A stretch of DNA of 64,000 bases from Melastoma dodecandrum (GCA_029817715.1 JARUPY010000473.1:4154001-4218000); one strand, 5' to 3'; positions 44,186-56,483 are shown, numbered from the stretch's first letter. The notes: a model not told the origin generated them from the sequence alone. Program-made: numbers and translations.

Positions 44186-44261
44186 CCCCCGACGCTAAGC
44201 ACTAGTCGCTCAAAATCTAATTGGGAAATCGGTTGCGATTGGGGCGATCGATCTGTGCAGG

Positions 44262-44323
44262 CGTTCTGGGCCTGGCCTTGTAATGGGCCTGGGCCTAAGC
44301 CTAAATTTTGGGCCTTAATTACA
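44262..44323 (-). promoter_or_regulatory. Site II (GGGCCT/TGGGCC) cluster upstream of the gene remnant
   Basis: Five GGCCT or GGGCC words occur in about 60 bp (CTGGGCCTGGCCTTG, TGGGCCTGGGCCTAAG, TTGGGCCTTAA). Such clusters bind TCP-type factors and mark promoters of housekeeping genes in plants. It sits about 100 bp from ATG 44185. Confidence 0.6.
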
Positions 44324-45676
44324 TGGAAACTGATGCTACGTTCTTCGCGGTGAACTTGAGTGAATATTCGTCACATGAGTTGTAAGCATGATTTTTTATC
44401 CATAAAAATCAATCGGATCGTAAACGCAGAGATTGGAATTCTAACCATGATAAATGTGATGTCGAGATTAGCTCACGACATTAACGCGTGATTTGTCCAC
44501 AATCTACGAGGATCGAGGCCACCAAAACCAGACGTGAACGAAACTAGTCTATAATTATGTGATATCTAGGCTCCAATTTCAAACCACGTGACTAAAGGAT
44601 GATGTTGGACCGGTTTATAGTCGACGATAATGTTGCAGTTGATTTATTTCTAATACATGAGCCCATGTTACAATACTTATATCGAAGAAAAGGTATTATC
44701 TTGAGTGATGCGATGATGATGATATAGATGAAGCAAAGTATCAATCACATCACAGGTGGTGTAAAAAGCATAATCCTACAAAGCTAGGACAATCTTATTT
44801 CTCCAAAAAGATATCATCATCATTCTCTTGTGCACATTTTTATTCGAGAGGACAAAAAAATGAGTTTTAAGTTTTATATGTTTTTTTCGGCATTGTACGA
44901 AACAAAAGCAAAGGCATAACATTTCAATAAGAAACCAAAATAGACGACGCAAAATATACGTGTACTTAGATCAACAATTTGTTTTGTCTTTAATTTAATT
45001 TGTTATATAATTTTATCATCAGTTTTGAATTTTGTCGAGAAAAATCAAACAAAACCTTAACTTATTTTGACATGTGTCCTATAACAGTTGGCCTCTCGGT
45101 GTTGTGTTCTTCCACCCCGTCCTTCGCCTTATCCCTAAGCAGTAACCCTCGTAACTAACACAGCATCCGACATCCATCGATTTTGCACATTCTTAGCAAC
45201 ATCAACACCTACCCTCGAGAGCTTCAGCTTTTAACCCACTTGATTTGACTTTCATAATTTTAAAGTATAAAATACTACGATGAACGCAATAATATTATTC
45301 CCCTTTTTATTTTTTATTTTATTTTTCGTCGATAAATGACATTGTCTATTAAGGTCTTGTTTGGCTTCTGCACGATGAAATTCAATGTTAGCTAAAATTA
45401 ATATAAAAAATAAAAATTGGTAAAACAAATCACATAACAAAATATCTAAATTAATGCAAAAAAAAAGTTGCCCTCCATGCCTTCATATTTTGCAAATAGA
45501 TAAAAATGAAACGCCCTACCACAATCTCAAAAGTTGGTGAACTTGTTCTACTAAGAACTTATATTTGACATGATTCCTCCACCTACTAAGGTTATTATTC
45601 ATTAATTATTTGGGTACCCAAATCTTTTGGACCCTTTTTTGCTAATAATCATCACTCATCTTCTCGGCTTGTCTTA
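44324..45676. other. Intergenic, AT-rich, no gene seen
   Basis: No ORF with a recognisable motif on either strand. The region probably includes the 3' UTR of the NAC gene (minus strand) at its right end. Confidence 0.5.
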
Positions 45677-46716
45677 TCATGGCACGAAGGAAGAGCCGCC
45701 ATGGGCGGTCGCGAAATGGGGAATCATAGAATTCCCTCTGCCTTCTTGTCTACCATGTTCAAATGATATGTAAGAAGAAGATGATTTGTAATAATCAACT
45801 AGGGTGGCCGGGTTACTGTGTCTCGGGTTTTTACTCATCGGTTGATGGTCTCGGCGATCGATTTGCCCGTTTTTCGCCACGACCAGCTGCCTCGACGTGC
45901 CGCATTGCCTTGGTTGAGTCTGATAGAAGACTTTTGAGACCACCAGCTCGCCTTCCTTCTCTTCCTCGTTGTCTCCGAGGTGGTACTGGTGCATGACCCA
46001 GTTGGTCTTCTCTGGCTTCTTCTGCTTCCCGTAGTTAGTGTAGAGGACGAGTATCTTCTTGTACCCCTTAATCTGGCTTTTGACAAAGACCGGCCGTGTT
46101 TTCCCCGTTTTGTGCCACCTTGTCTCTCCGTCGTCGTCATTGGTTCGCACTTTCCTCCTCTTCCTGTTCCCCGTGGTGTACGCTTTCGAGGGTCGATGGA
46201 AGAAGTGGCGGATTTGTCCGCTCTTTGTCACTCCTGCAATCAGGCGAAGCGTTTGTCATTACTAACCCTAATCCTTCTTCCTTCACTTTTTTTTTTTTAC
46301 CCGATCTCATGTACAATATTCCGATCGTGTACCAACCAGGCAACTTCTCGGGATGAGTATAGCAAATCCCGTTCTCTCCTTCTAGTATGGGGATGAACTC
46401 ATCGATGAGACGATGCGGCTTGCGCAGATCTGGCCGCACCTTCCCTTCCAAGTGCTCGAGCAGCTCCTGATCCGTCGGATCGAACTTCACTCCCGCCGGC
46501 AACCCCGGCAGTTCCTTAATCCCACCCTGTCCATGTCCAAGCTTCACGATGCATGCAGATAAACAAATCAAATTTCCTAACGATGTAGTTGGAAAACCAA
46601 ATCCACCGAATGAGATTATGTGCACATACCCGCTGATCTTGGCATTCGATCTCGTGCCCACAAGAGGGACAAACCCTCCTTTTCTTATCGTCTCCTCCAT
46701 CGCCGCACCTAGTCAT
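45677..46716 (-). CDS. NAC-domain transcription factor, SND2/SND3-type (three exons)
   Basis: NAC proteins are plant-specific DNA-binding regulators; the SND2/SND3 (NAC073/NAC010) group acts in secondary-wall programmes. The exons on the minus strand are 46716-46630, 46526-46337 and 46233-45677 with GT-AG introns, giving 277 residues. Exon 1 has a [13 protein letters not shown] zinc-like motif found before the NAC domain in this subgroup. Exon 2 has [48 protein letters not shown]. Exon 3 has [63 protein letters not shown] and [23 protein letters not shown] sequence. All five NAC subdomains are present. The C-terminal tail after the domain is short and Ser-rich. Start 46716 was chosen because MTRCG matches the short N-terminus of this group; the frame is open further upstream but without similarity. 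Frame and splice sites are intact. Confidence 0.93.
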
Positions 46717-48389
46717 GATCTCCTGCACTTCACTCCGATGCCCCCTCCCCCAGTCCCGAAACAGTAGATCAGCGGTTGCCCACCACTGGCGAAGACAAGG
46801 GTGAAGCGAAATCACTTGGAGGCAGAGAGGAGAAAGTGATAGACACGGAAAAAGAAAAGTCTAAAAAGCAACTGAAAAAAATTCTTTGCTGCCGCAGGTC
46901 ATAAGCTGTGTGGGGGAGAAATTTAGGAGCAAGAAATACTTCGGCTTGATGCTTCCCCCCCGGGCCTAACTTTTCCTTCAATGATTGATCAAATTTTTCT
47001 TACACACCACACACTGTTCCATAGCTCAAACGGGAGAGCAAAGACATAGAGATGGAGATGGAGACAGTTGGGGGAGAGATGAAGTTATCCACCCCCACCA
47101 CCTAAACATAGAAAAGCTTTTGATGCGGAAGACAATGAAAAGGGTAATATAAACAAAATGCAAGTCCCCCCACCAACAACACTACTAAATCAAGGTGGGG
47201 TTGAAATTTAGGAATGCCTTGCTCCAGTCTCAAGTTAAGTCCTCCTCCTCCTCCTCATGTCGAATGTCGATACACCCGACTATGTAATGAGTTTTGTTTC
47301 TCATTTGGGATAAGCCTTTTTTTTCCCATGGTCGTTTTTACGCTGGAGAATAAATGTAGGTCTTGTGGGTGGTAAAGAAAGCCTTGTGAAGCCTTTCTCT
47401 TTCGCTCATAAAAGAGATTGAGTGGGGATGGGGCAACCTGTTTTCTTTTGTTAGAAAGATAATGATAATAGTAAAAGAACACACCCGGATAGAAAAGTGG
47501 GGAGCTTTCAAAAGAGAAGAAGAAGAAGAAAGGGAGCAGTTCCAATGTCATTCTAACGTGTGTAAAAAGCTAAACGAGCAAGAGAGACAGTGAGAGAGAG
47601 GGAAATAAAAATAAATGCTTGTATTGTGATTGGCCACCAGTTAATCCCATTCCTTCACGTAGACTTCTCATGCATTCGCAAGTTATCTTCCACCGCACCA
47701 TCCCCACCTCCTCCTCCTCCTCCTCCTCCTCCTTACTTTCTTTCTTTTGAATTATTATACCGTGATGTAGTCTCGGTAAACAACCAGTGTGACATCCTAC
47801 AATGCTCTCCCACTCCCATTGGAGGGGGAATAAATGTGAATCTCTGTGGACCTACTTCTCACGCTCAACTACTTACTCGGGAACATAAAATAATAAAAAT
47901 AGAAAAGGTGACTCACAAGGGTTTTGGTGTGATGCGCGTTTCATGCAAGTACGGAGAAGATTCTTGTTTCTAGAGGAAGTGCAGTGGATATAGATGGAGT
48001 CCACCAAAACGTAGTTTAAGGGTTTGGGCTTTCAGCCCATATTGTCAGATATTATGGGCTCATAACGCAACCCAATTCGTAAGGCCCCATTAGAAACCAA
48101 AGAGATGAGGCTAAGGTGTCCTAAATTCATAGAAAATCGCGGGCCGGCTAAGCCGAGTGTACAAGTTCAACCGTATTCACTCTAAAACGAATTGACCCGG
48201 GTATATATATAAATACTTTTAACACGTCCCTTCGAACACAAGCCCACGTGTACATGCGGGATCCTAATTGTATTGCAACCCTTTTCAAACAAAAATGCAC
48301 TAAAAATATGTTTGATGAAAGACTCTTGGTATCAATCTAACCAAACAAGTCCGTGCATTTTTAAGGATTTGCTGAGATGAGTTTTCTGC
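46717..48389. other. Intergenic between the NAC gene and the receptor kinase
   Basis: This holds the NAC promoter and 5' leader (minus strand) and the 3' region of the receptor kinase. A (TCC)n microsatellite of about nine units lies at 47705-47733, and AGAAGA runs lie near 47517-47535. No further gene was recognised. Confidence 0.5.
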
Positions 48390-51300
48390 CTACACAACAG
48401 GAACGGAACGCCGACTGAGGCCGGCATCATCAGCGCCACCCTCGTACATGTAAGGAGTTAGCTTCCCATCCTTCTTTGGATTCCTAGGCCTGTTCCCCAC
48501 ACCTCCGCTTGCCTCCACGAGCAGCTTCACCACCTTCCTCATCGCCGGCCGGGACACTGGCGCCGTCTGAGTGCACAAGAGTCCGATCTCCAGTACCCGC
48601 CTGATCTCGTCCTTGTATGCAGGATCGAGACAGGGGTCGACGACTTGTTCCATGCCTTTCTTGTCTAATGCCGTTCTCACCCACTTGACTAGTTCCTTCT
48701 CCACGAAAGCGGGGTCAATGGGGCTACGTCCCGTGACTAGCTCCAGGATCACCACGCCAAAGCTGTAGATGTCGCTCTTCTCGTTCACCCGTAGAGTGTA
48801 GGCGTATTCTGCGCACAGAGTTATGGAAGCAATCAGGTATGGGTGCATTCAAATGATCGAATTGAATTAACATTACCTGGTGCTATGTAACCATAAGACC
48901 CTGCGACCACGGACATTGATTCATCGCCTTTGCCGGCCATGATGATCTTCGCAAGCCCGAAATCGGCGACTTTAGCGCAGTACTCACCATCCAAGAGTAT
49001 ATTGTTTGACTTTACGTCCCTATGTACAATTGGGGGGACGCAATCGTGATGCAAGTACGAGAGCCCCTCCGCTGCATCAAGGGCGATCTTGAGTCTCATC
49101 CGCCAGTCCAATGTGCCGGCTTTTCTCCCGTGCAAGACATCACCCAAGCTTCCGTTAGGCATGTACTCGTATACGAGCATCTTGCAATCTCCGCTGTTGA
49201 AGCAGCACCACAACCTCACAATATTTTTGTGCCGAATCTTCCCCAACATCTCGACTTCGACCTGGAAGCTGTCTTTCCCCGGCTCAGGGACCGTGGCATT
49301 CTTCTTTTGGTTCACCCATAGTTTCTTCACTGCGACGACCTCACCGTTGCTTAGCTCAACCTTGTAGACTTTCCCAGAAGCTCCTCTTCCTATGACATTG
49401 TCTTCCTTGAAGCTCTCGGTGATCTCAAGCTCGCTAAAACCGAGCTTGTGGAAGGATCTCCATTTAGATAAGGCCATTCCTCCATTCGACTTCTTGAAAT
49501 TCCGGTACTTGCAGTAAAACCAGGCGATGCCAACGACAAGAATGACTAGTGCCAGTACGAAGATCAAGCTGAGCAACCACAAGTACTTCAAACCCCCTCT
49601 TCCTTCATTTGTAGTCGAGCATGAGCCAGTCTGATCACGACACAACCCTGGATTGCCGAGGAAGCTGTTCCTATACATATCATTTGCATACACCTCGGGG
49701 ATGTCTCCGGAAAGCTGGTTGTACGATAAGTTGAGAAAGTTCAACCGCAGATTCTGTAGCTGAAGTGGGATCCCCTCGTTCAAGGAATTCATTGAGAGAT
49801 CGAGGTAGTTGAGCACAGCCAAGCTCCCGATCTCAGAAGGTATCCTGCCTGAAAGCCTGTTGTTCGCCAAATTAAGCTCATTGAGCTTACTTAAGGCGCT
49901 AATACCTTCAGGAATTGGGCCAGACAATTCATTGTCATGGAGATCCAGAGTACTCAACATGCTGAGATCCACAATATTTCCAGGAATTTGCCCGGTGAAG
50001 TTGTTAGTGCCTGCAAAGAGTTCGACGAGGCTAGACAATGACCCGATTCCATCAGGAATATCCCCAGAGAACATGTTCTGGGAAACATCCAGTCTCGACA
50101 GATTCTTGGCGCTCCGGATCCCATCGGGCACTTCCCCAGAAAACTGGTTGTCTCCGAGATCAAGCAAGTAGAGATGCGGCACTCCCCACAATCCTTCAGG
50201 AATGATTCCGCTAAGCTGGTTGTTCCTCAGCCTTGCTCGGATCAAACTCTTGCAACCCCCGAGACTTGGTGGGATTACGCCTGAGAACTTGTTGGATATC
50301 AAGATGAGCTCCTCCAGGGAACCCTTTGCACAAAGATTCGGAGGAATCTCCCCATAAAAATGGTTGAAGGACACATCAAGGTTACGTAATGGCGAGTTGC
50401 TGCCGAGATTGTTCGGCAAGGTTCCCGTCAGCGAGTTGTTGTATACTTTAAGCTCATACAAGTTACTTGAATTGGCTATGTTCTCTGGTATAGTCCCCTC
50501 GAACCTGTTCTCCATCAAGTTGAGAGAACTCAGCTGCAGTTCGCATAGCTCGGGAGGAATAATCCCTGCCAATTGGTTTTGTGAGACGTCAAGCCTCCGC
50601 AAGGTCGTCAGATTGCCCAATTCGACCGGTAACCCACCGTGCAATGAGTTATTGAACAGCTCGATCTGGTAAATGCGCGGTAACCTGGCCAGCGAAGCAG
50701 GGATCACCCCGGAGAGTCTGTTGGAGGAGAGATCCAAGCTCGTCAGCTTCTCCAAGTTCCCAAAGCTATCCGGAATCTCTCCAAACAGCCCGCAACCGCT
50801 CAGCCAAAGCTCCTTGACATTCGTCAGGTTCCCGAGCTCGGCCGGCAACTTACTGGGCACAAACGAATTGTAAGCTAGCTGAAGATGCCTCAGGCTCGTT
50901 ATGTTTCCGAGGAACCCTGGGATGGTCCCATTCAGAAAGTTACAGACCACCGAGAAGAACTCAAGGCTTGCAAACCGCGCAAACTCGTCGGGGAACCCGC
51001 CGGACAGGCTGTTGTAAGAGAGGTCGAGGAGGCGAAGCCCGGGGATGTTCGCGAGAGAACCTGGGATCGGCCCGGAGAGGAGATTCTCGGTGAGGTTGAG
51101 GGAGACGAGGGCGAGGCAGGCGTCGATGCCGGAGGGGAGGGTGGAGTTGATGGAGTTGTTGGAGAGGTCGAGGGAGGAGAGGGAGGGGAGGTTGCAGAGG
51201 GGGAGGGGGAAGGGGCCGGAGAGGTCAGCATTGGAGAGGTCGAGGGAGGTGACGCGGGGGACAGCGGAGGAGGAGGAGCAGGAGACGCGGGGCCAGCTGC

Positions 51301-51460
51301 AGGGGTTGGGGTCGAGGGGGTTCCAGGAGGACAGCGGGGAGGAAGAGGGGTAGGAGAGGAGGGAGCGGGATTCTAGAAGGAAGAGTCCGTCTTGGGTGAG
51401 GGAGTGAAGGCGTTGGGGGAGACAGAGCAGCAGCGGTAGCACGAGTACGAGGAGGTTCAT
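48390..51460 (-). CDS. HSL1: Leucine-rich-repeat receptor-like kinase, HAESA-LIKE 1 type
   Basis: Class XI LRR receptor kinases of the HAESA/HSL group sit in the plasma membrane, bind secreted IDA/IDL or CLE peptides with SERK co-receptors, and control abscission and cell-division patterning. Exons 51460-48877 and 48808-48390, with a short GT-AG intron, give 1000 residues, close to HSL1 of Arabidopsis. In order: signal peptide (1-20, LVLVLPLLLCLPQRLHS), LRR N-terminal cap (SWNPLDPNPCSWPRVSC), about twenty tandem LRRs with LxxLxLxxNxLSGxIP (70-600), transmembrane segment (about 624-646, LSLIFVLALVILVVGIAWF), and kinase (about 685-960) with GRGASGKVYK, the VAVKK lysine, HRDVKSNNILL, ADFGLAK and GSYGYIAPE. 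The intron splits the APE motif and the splice restores it. HRD makes it an RD kinase. All catalytic residues are present, so the gene looks functional. Confidence 0.96.
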
Positions 51461-52486
51461 CGTCGGAAAGAGGAGTTTGGCCGGGTGGTGGTCGGGGGGA
51501 AGTCCGCCTCATATAAAACTGAAATGATGAGGAGGAAGATGATGAACGTCCCAGAACGAGTAAAGAAAAAAAAAATCTGCAGACCTAACTTCAACTCGAC
51601 CCGCGTGATTGGACTGCTTGTCGGAATGAATTCAGGTCTTATGGGGTCGGGTCTGGGATGTCCCACCCCTAATAAATGAACGTGCATGGGAAGGATGCGA
51701 TTGGTTTTGACTTTTGTGGTCTGATTTAGAACTCACCTTTTTGACTTCGAAGAGTTTTTTCCCTATAATTTCGTTCGACGAGTGGTCAAGATTCCAAGGG
51801 AGGGAGGATTGAAGGAATCCAGGGAAAACATGCCACAATGATTAATAGGGTTGGAATGTCATTGAAGTTTGAAGGCGTGGTTGGGTTGGGATGACTACGT
51901 TAAGAACTTTGAACGTGGACTTGTGTCCTGGAAATGAAAACCAAAAGACAAACCCACCCTAACAATAGAAATGGGGAATCCAAATAGTTAAGCCCCGATT
52001 GGATGGATACAGTAATGGCGGAAATGTTAGTTACATCACAAAGACAATTGGGGGGGGGGGGGGCCCATCAACAGTCGGTCTTAAACTTAATTAATTATAT
52101 TAAAAAGATAGAAACAAAGACGGAGGACCACTACGACACCCCGGTCGGCAACGTAAGATTAAGACAACTCCCTCCCTCTCCGGGGGGTGTTTAGTGATCG
52201 GCCTGCCATGGAAAAGGGATTTAGTTAAAGCAATTGATGATTGGGACGTGAAATGGGCCAGGCCAACATCCTCTCGTTCGTTCCTGAGCTTTTGCCCTGT
52301 GCCCCCTGGTTGGAATCTCCTTTTGGTCATGTGTCTATCTATCACCTACCTTATTTAAATAATTTCCCCTGGTCCCCAAAACACAATTTAACTAATACGA
52401 TGGCCGTCGTATGGATGACGCACCCATCCCCCTCTCTCGTCCCCTTCGTTACTTTCTTTATAATATATTTTATCCGATCAACGCTA
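51461..52486. other. Receptor-kinase promoter region and intergenic DNA
   Basis: No gene was seen. A run of about 14 G lies at 52049-52062. The left 250 bp should contain the promoter and 5' UTR of the receptor kinase. Confidence 0.5.
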
Positions 52487-52546
52487 ATGACTAAAGCTAA
52501 AAATAGCGTGTCATCTTGTGCCGGCCTTATCTTCAAAGAATATTGT
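52487..52546 (+). repeat. Inverted repeat arm in the viral insert (partner 53389-53446)
   Basis: ATGACTAAAGCTAAA followed by GCCGGCCTTATCTTCAAAGAAT matches the reverse complement of 53389-53446 with a few differences. The partner lies in the intergenic part of the viral sequence, so this arm marks an inversion junction ahead of the reverse-transcriptase fragment. Confidence 0.85.
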
Positions 52547-53239
52547 GAAACGGGATTTTACATTCCAGACGGACATTACCAATGGACGGTATTACCCTTT
52601 GGACTTAAGACTGCCCCGTCATTATTCCAGAAAGCTATGACTATAATCTTTTGGCCTATTCAGGACTCTGCCTTGATATACATAGATGACATATTACTGT
52701 TCAGTCCTGATAAAGATTCACATGAACTTTTGCTGAGACAATTTGCAGACCTTGTGCAAAAGTATGGTATAATGCTTTCTGAGAGGAAAATGAAATTGTT
52801 TGAAAACAACATTGAATTCTTGGGAATGAGAATTGCAGATGGACAGTACCAACCAGGACCTCACATAGCCCAAGAACTTCTGAAGTTCCCGGACTCTAAA
52901 TTGGCCATAAACAACTCAGAAGAAGTTTCCAGTCTTCCTTTCTCCCTTGCACATGACAACTATGCAAGTTTCACAGACAGGGAAATGGCGATCACGGACA
53001 AGGAATTTCTGAAGCAGAAACTCTACACAGAAAATGGAGTTCACTATGCAGACCCAGATGAAGTACTTCAAGCCAAGATCCAAAACACAGATCCAAACCA
53101 TGTCTACAGGCTTATGTGTGCACTTCACCTGTACAATCAACATGGACTACATTGGGACGAAATAGCCCAAAGCTTTTTGACGAAAGTAGATTTAGGCCCA
53201 GGATCACCAAGCTCAAGATCAGGCCCAGGATCATCATAA
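52547..53239 (+). pseudogene. Caulimovirid reverse-transcriptase fragment
   Basis: The frame shows FYIPDGHYQWTVLPFGLK, TAPSLFQKAM and YIDDILLFS, then YGIMLSERKMKLF and IEFLGMRIADG. These are the fingers and palm motifs of caulimovirid RT, and the catalytic YIDD is present. The N-terminal part of the domain is lost at the inversion junction. After the thumb-like part the frame continues about 110 residues that I do not recognise (a region with KEFLKQKLYTENG and MCALHLYNQHG), and no RNase H motif was seen. The protein is incomplete and cannot be functional in this form. Confidence 0.75.
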
Positions 53240-53530
53240 GCGTGACCATCCTCCACTCACAAAAGGAATGATAATTCTCCGCAGGACCTGCGAGGCAAAA
53301 GGCCAAAGCACTAGCCGCCAATCTGAAGATAAGATTTTCAAGATAAGGTCGGCAAGCCAAGACAAAAGACTTTTTGACAAACGTGTCACCAGATTCTTTG
53401 AAGATAAGGCCGGCACGAGATAACACGCAAACTTTAGCTTTAGTCATTTTCATCTTTCGTCTTTTTGACTAAAAATAGTTTAAGGCCTCGTGGCTTAACC
53501 ACAGCCAAGCTCTTTTAGCTTAGCTTGTAT

Positions 53531-53538
53531 TATAAATA
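53531..53538 (+). promoter_or_regulatory. TATA box of the viral intergenic promoter
   Basis: TATAAATA, followed by GCCACTCCCATCTATGGAG and a leader without long ORFs. This resembles the full-length-RNA promoters of pararetroviruses. Whether it is active in the genome is unknown. Confidence 0.6.
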
Positions 53539-54196
53539 GCCACTCCCATCTATGGAGTTCAAGCAGAGAGCGAAACACAGAAAACTTAATACACAATCTT
53601 TAGTGTTTTCCTATCCATGGCTTTCTAAGCTTCTCAAAGGTGTTATCCAAAAGTGGTAGTCTCTTAGGAATCAAACTCTCATGAATCCCCTCGCTTTCGA
53701 AAAACCCAAAAACATTTCAGAAAATCCAGAAAACCTTTCAAAAACATTCAGAAAACCCAGAAAACCAAAAAACTTCAAGTTTATCTATTCTCACCATTTA
53801 GGTGATATTCTTGCATTTTAGGTGATACTCATGCATCTTAGTGTACCTTCTTAATCTGTCTGGTTATCCTCAGTCATCCTTTCATGTTTTGTTATCCTCA
53901 GTCATCCTCTCATGTCCCGTCTCACCTTGTTTCTTATCTGTCTTATGCTCCTTAGTCATCTCATACTTAAAGAATTCCAAGCGTTTCTCTTTTCTAACTC
54001 CTAATCTCAGGTAATAGCTTTGTTATAAGTCTACACTCTTTGGTTAAAGGTGTTTGTCGCAGGAGTCTATCTTCTAGGCCAAGTAACATCTGAGTGACCG
54101 TAAAGCTACCGCAATCGCCCTCGAGGACCACTTGCCGCTTAAGCTAGGAGAGCTGTCAGGCACCGGTCGTGGCTTGACAGTGGTAGTAGGGAAAGG

Positions 54197-54577
54197 ATGA
54201 GACATCCACCTAGAAGAAGATGCCTCTGCAGACCCCGTTTTCCAAATAGTTGGAGACTCTATAACCATTTTATTACTCGTCTTAGTAACAGGGAAAGAGA
54301 ACAGCCTCCTTGGAAATGTCCAACCCACCTCAAGCGTATTCAATTCTACATCCGGTGGATAGATGACTACATAAAGCGTAAGACTATTAAGTGTGTTCTT
54401 AAGAGGGTCCAGGCACACATTGCCTATGATAGCTCAGATGACCCAGACAAAAACTGGTACCTCTACCCATATGATGAACCTCGCATGCGATGCCTGAACA
54501 AACTTAAATACCATGTCCAGTATCGTAGGTTTCTCACTTGGTACCAGAAAAACTATCTGTATTGGAACTCATCATAA
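54197..54577 (+). pseudogene. Small basic ORF downstream of the viral leader
   Basis: The 126-residue ORF starts MRHPPRRRC and is rich in Arg, Lys, Tyr and Trp, ending in a Trp/Tyr-rich block (LTWYQKNYLYW). It sits where the first ORF of a caulimovirid would start. I do not recognise the family. It may be the truncated N-terminal part of a longer viral protein. Confidence 0.4.
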
Positions 54578-56483
54578 AGTTCCATCTGTTATCTTCCGCT
54601 GTATTTTCCAACTCTTTGTTTATAAAATTTCCTATCAGTTTGTCTGATTTACGCATCCATTAGCTTTCCTATTCCTGGTCCTTTCACCAACCCTGTACAT
54701 CTTTCGAGTTGTATTGTTCTGGTGGTCGAAACTTCCATCTTGTACAACTTCTTTTGTCTTGTGTTTTGTCTAGAATTTGTCTTATGTACTCCATTGTCCA
54801 TATGCTTCCTTAAGTTGTTCGTGATAGTCGTACCCCTGGTCATTGGCATGACAATTTTTTATTTTTTTCCCTGAATTAAATAAACGGGTCCAAGTTGTGT
54901 CTGGCGAGTGACCACGAGATCAGCAATCAGCCCATCCAGGCCCGATTTAGCCCAAATGTAGCTCGCGCGCAACGCCCGTGTAATCGGATAGGGATAGGCC
55001 CAATGAGTGGGCCCATTAAGGAGTGGGCTTTCCTAAAGGGTATTATTCCACATCTTTTATTACATGATTTTCTTTCCTTATTTCAAGGGCTACATAAGCA
55101 TGAAAACTGAAATCGAGCCGTTGAGGAAAACTATGGAATCCAAGTCAAAACTCGGACATTGCAACTGTAATTGGGCCCGATGGCCCAATAACTCAGGCCA
55201 CGTTTCACACGGGAGGGGCGCGTGGATCCTTGTCCCTGATGCTTTTCGGCTTCATAATCCGGTTCCGGACAGCAGCAACTCCCTGGGGATCATCGTACGT
55301 TTGAAACCAGAAGAAAAATAACGGTCAGGATCTCACTCCGACCTCATCCAACTCCCCTTCCCCCCCCCCACACCACCAATCAAAATTAAATATAATCCAT
55401 TTATTTTTGTTATTACAGTTGTTCTTGACAATGAATAGAGAGATAAACAAAAAGACAAGATGGGAGGGATAGGGGGAGGGGGATAAGGAGATTTCTCCAA
55501 TCCAATTCTTAAATTCTCCTCCCCACCCCACCCACCCAAAATTCCCTTTGGAAAGGTTTTTGGATTTTGATTGATTGTCTCGATTCTCGGAGAGAAAACC
55601 CACGAACCCAAAAACAGAAAGAGAGGAAGTCCTTCCTGAGTCCACCACCCCTTTTTTTCTCTTTAGTATTACCCCATCATCCAATCCGACACACCTACCC
55701 TCTCTTCTGCTGTGATTTAATTTTTATTAAAGGAAAGGAAAAATCTTTTTTCCCTTTTCTTTTTAACCTTGTTATGGCTAAAGATCAAAGAAAGTTTGGG
55801 ACTGTTGCTGCTGCTGATGCTCGTGTTGTTGTTGTTCCATTCGTTCGGCTCGTTATCCTTTCTTTTATTTTTCCCTTCTTCTTCTTCTTCTTCTTCCCCT
55901 TTTTATTACTACAACTGTCTCAATCATATTTTGTCCGGTTCTTTTCGTACCCCTTGCCCTTTTTCCTCCTCCTCGGCTATTGCTTTTATTACTGCGTTGC
56001 GATTGATGATGTTGATGTGGACGTTGATGGTGTTTTGGTATCGCGTGATTCCGACCGCACATCATCACCCCAATTCAATTCCCGGAAGACTTTGCTTCAG
56101 CGGTTTGCGAGTTGTTTTTTTCCCGTGGGGAGGGAGTTTTTTTTGTTCTTCTTGTTGTTTTTGTTGTTGGGTGTTGAATTTATATTCCCAACATTTGTGC
56201 CTTTTGTCAAAGCAAAGTCTTTCTTGAGAGAGACGGAGACGGGTGGAGAAGTAGAGAGGTAGAGAGAGAAAGGGTTTGTCTCGATTTCTAGGGTTCGTTC
56301 CTTTTCTTATAGGGGGGAGGAGGTGAGGGTCTTCTTGATTCTGGGTAGACCGAATTTAGTATCTTTGGCGCTTCCTGGTTTTGTTGGGGGGGGGGATAGG
56401 AAGTGATTTTGGGATGTGGGTTTTTTATTTTTTGGGTGTGATTCATTAGATTTTGTTGCTTCTGGGTTGTTGGGGTTGAAGCA
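54578..56483 (+). promoter_or_regulatory. Promoter and long 5' leader region of the RLT gene
   Basis: TGGGCC or GGCCCA site II words cluster at 54928-55020 (AGGCCCGATTTAGCCCAAA, ATAGGCCCAATGAGTGGGCCCATT). Pyrimidine-rich stretches follow (55640-55760, 55860-55900), then a T-rich leader. A long plus-strand ORF at 55567-56262 is hydrophobic and low in complexity, ends before the real start and shows no family motif, so I read it as leader sequence. The transcription start was not determined. Confidence 0.55.

Larger units (their letters stand above)
52487..54577 (+). other. Endogenous caulimovirid (plant pararetrovirus) fragment, rearranged
   Basis: A reverse-transcriptase fragment is followed by a leader-like noncoding region with a TATA promoter and then a small basic ORF. 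This is the order expected across the junction of a circular caulimovirid genome (end of the RT ORF, intergenic promoter, leader, first ORF). There are no LTRs and no integrase. The left 60 bp is an inverted copy of part of the intergenic region, so the insert was rearranged. It lies between the receptor kinase and the RLT gene. Neither genus nor host range can be told from this fragment. Confidence 0.75.

Noticed and set aside
46516..46815. Longer N-terminus for the NAC protein from 46815
   Set aside because: The added residues show no similarity to the family, while MTRCG at 46716 matches the usual short start.
50885..51376. 163-residue plus-strand ORF rich in Gly and Glu, and other ORFs opposite the receptor kinase
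   Set aside because: They are antisense shadows of the GC-rich, repetitive LRR coding sequence.
52049..52062. Long G run as a possible G-quadruplex
   Set aside because: It is a single homopolymer without further G tracts nearby; it may also be a sequencing slip.
55567..56262. 231-residue plus-strand hydrophobic ORF upstream of RLT
   Set aside because: It is low-complexity T-rich leader DNA with Phe/Leu runs, no conserved motif, and it ends before the well-supported start at 56484.
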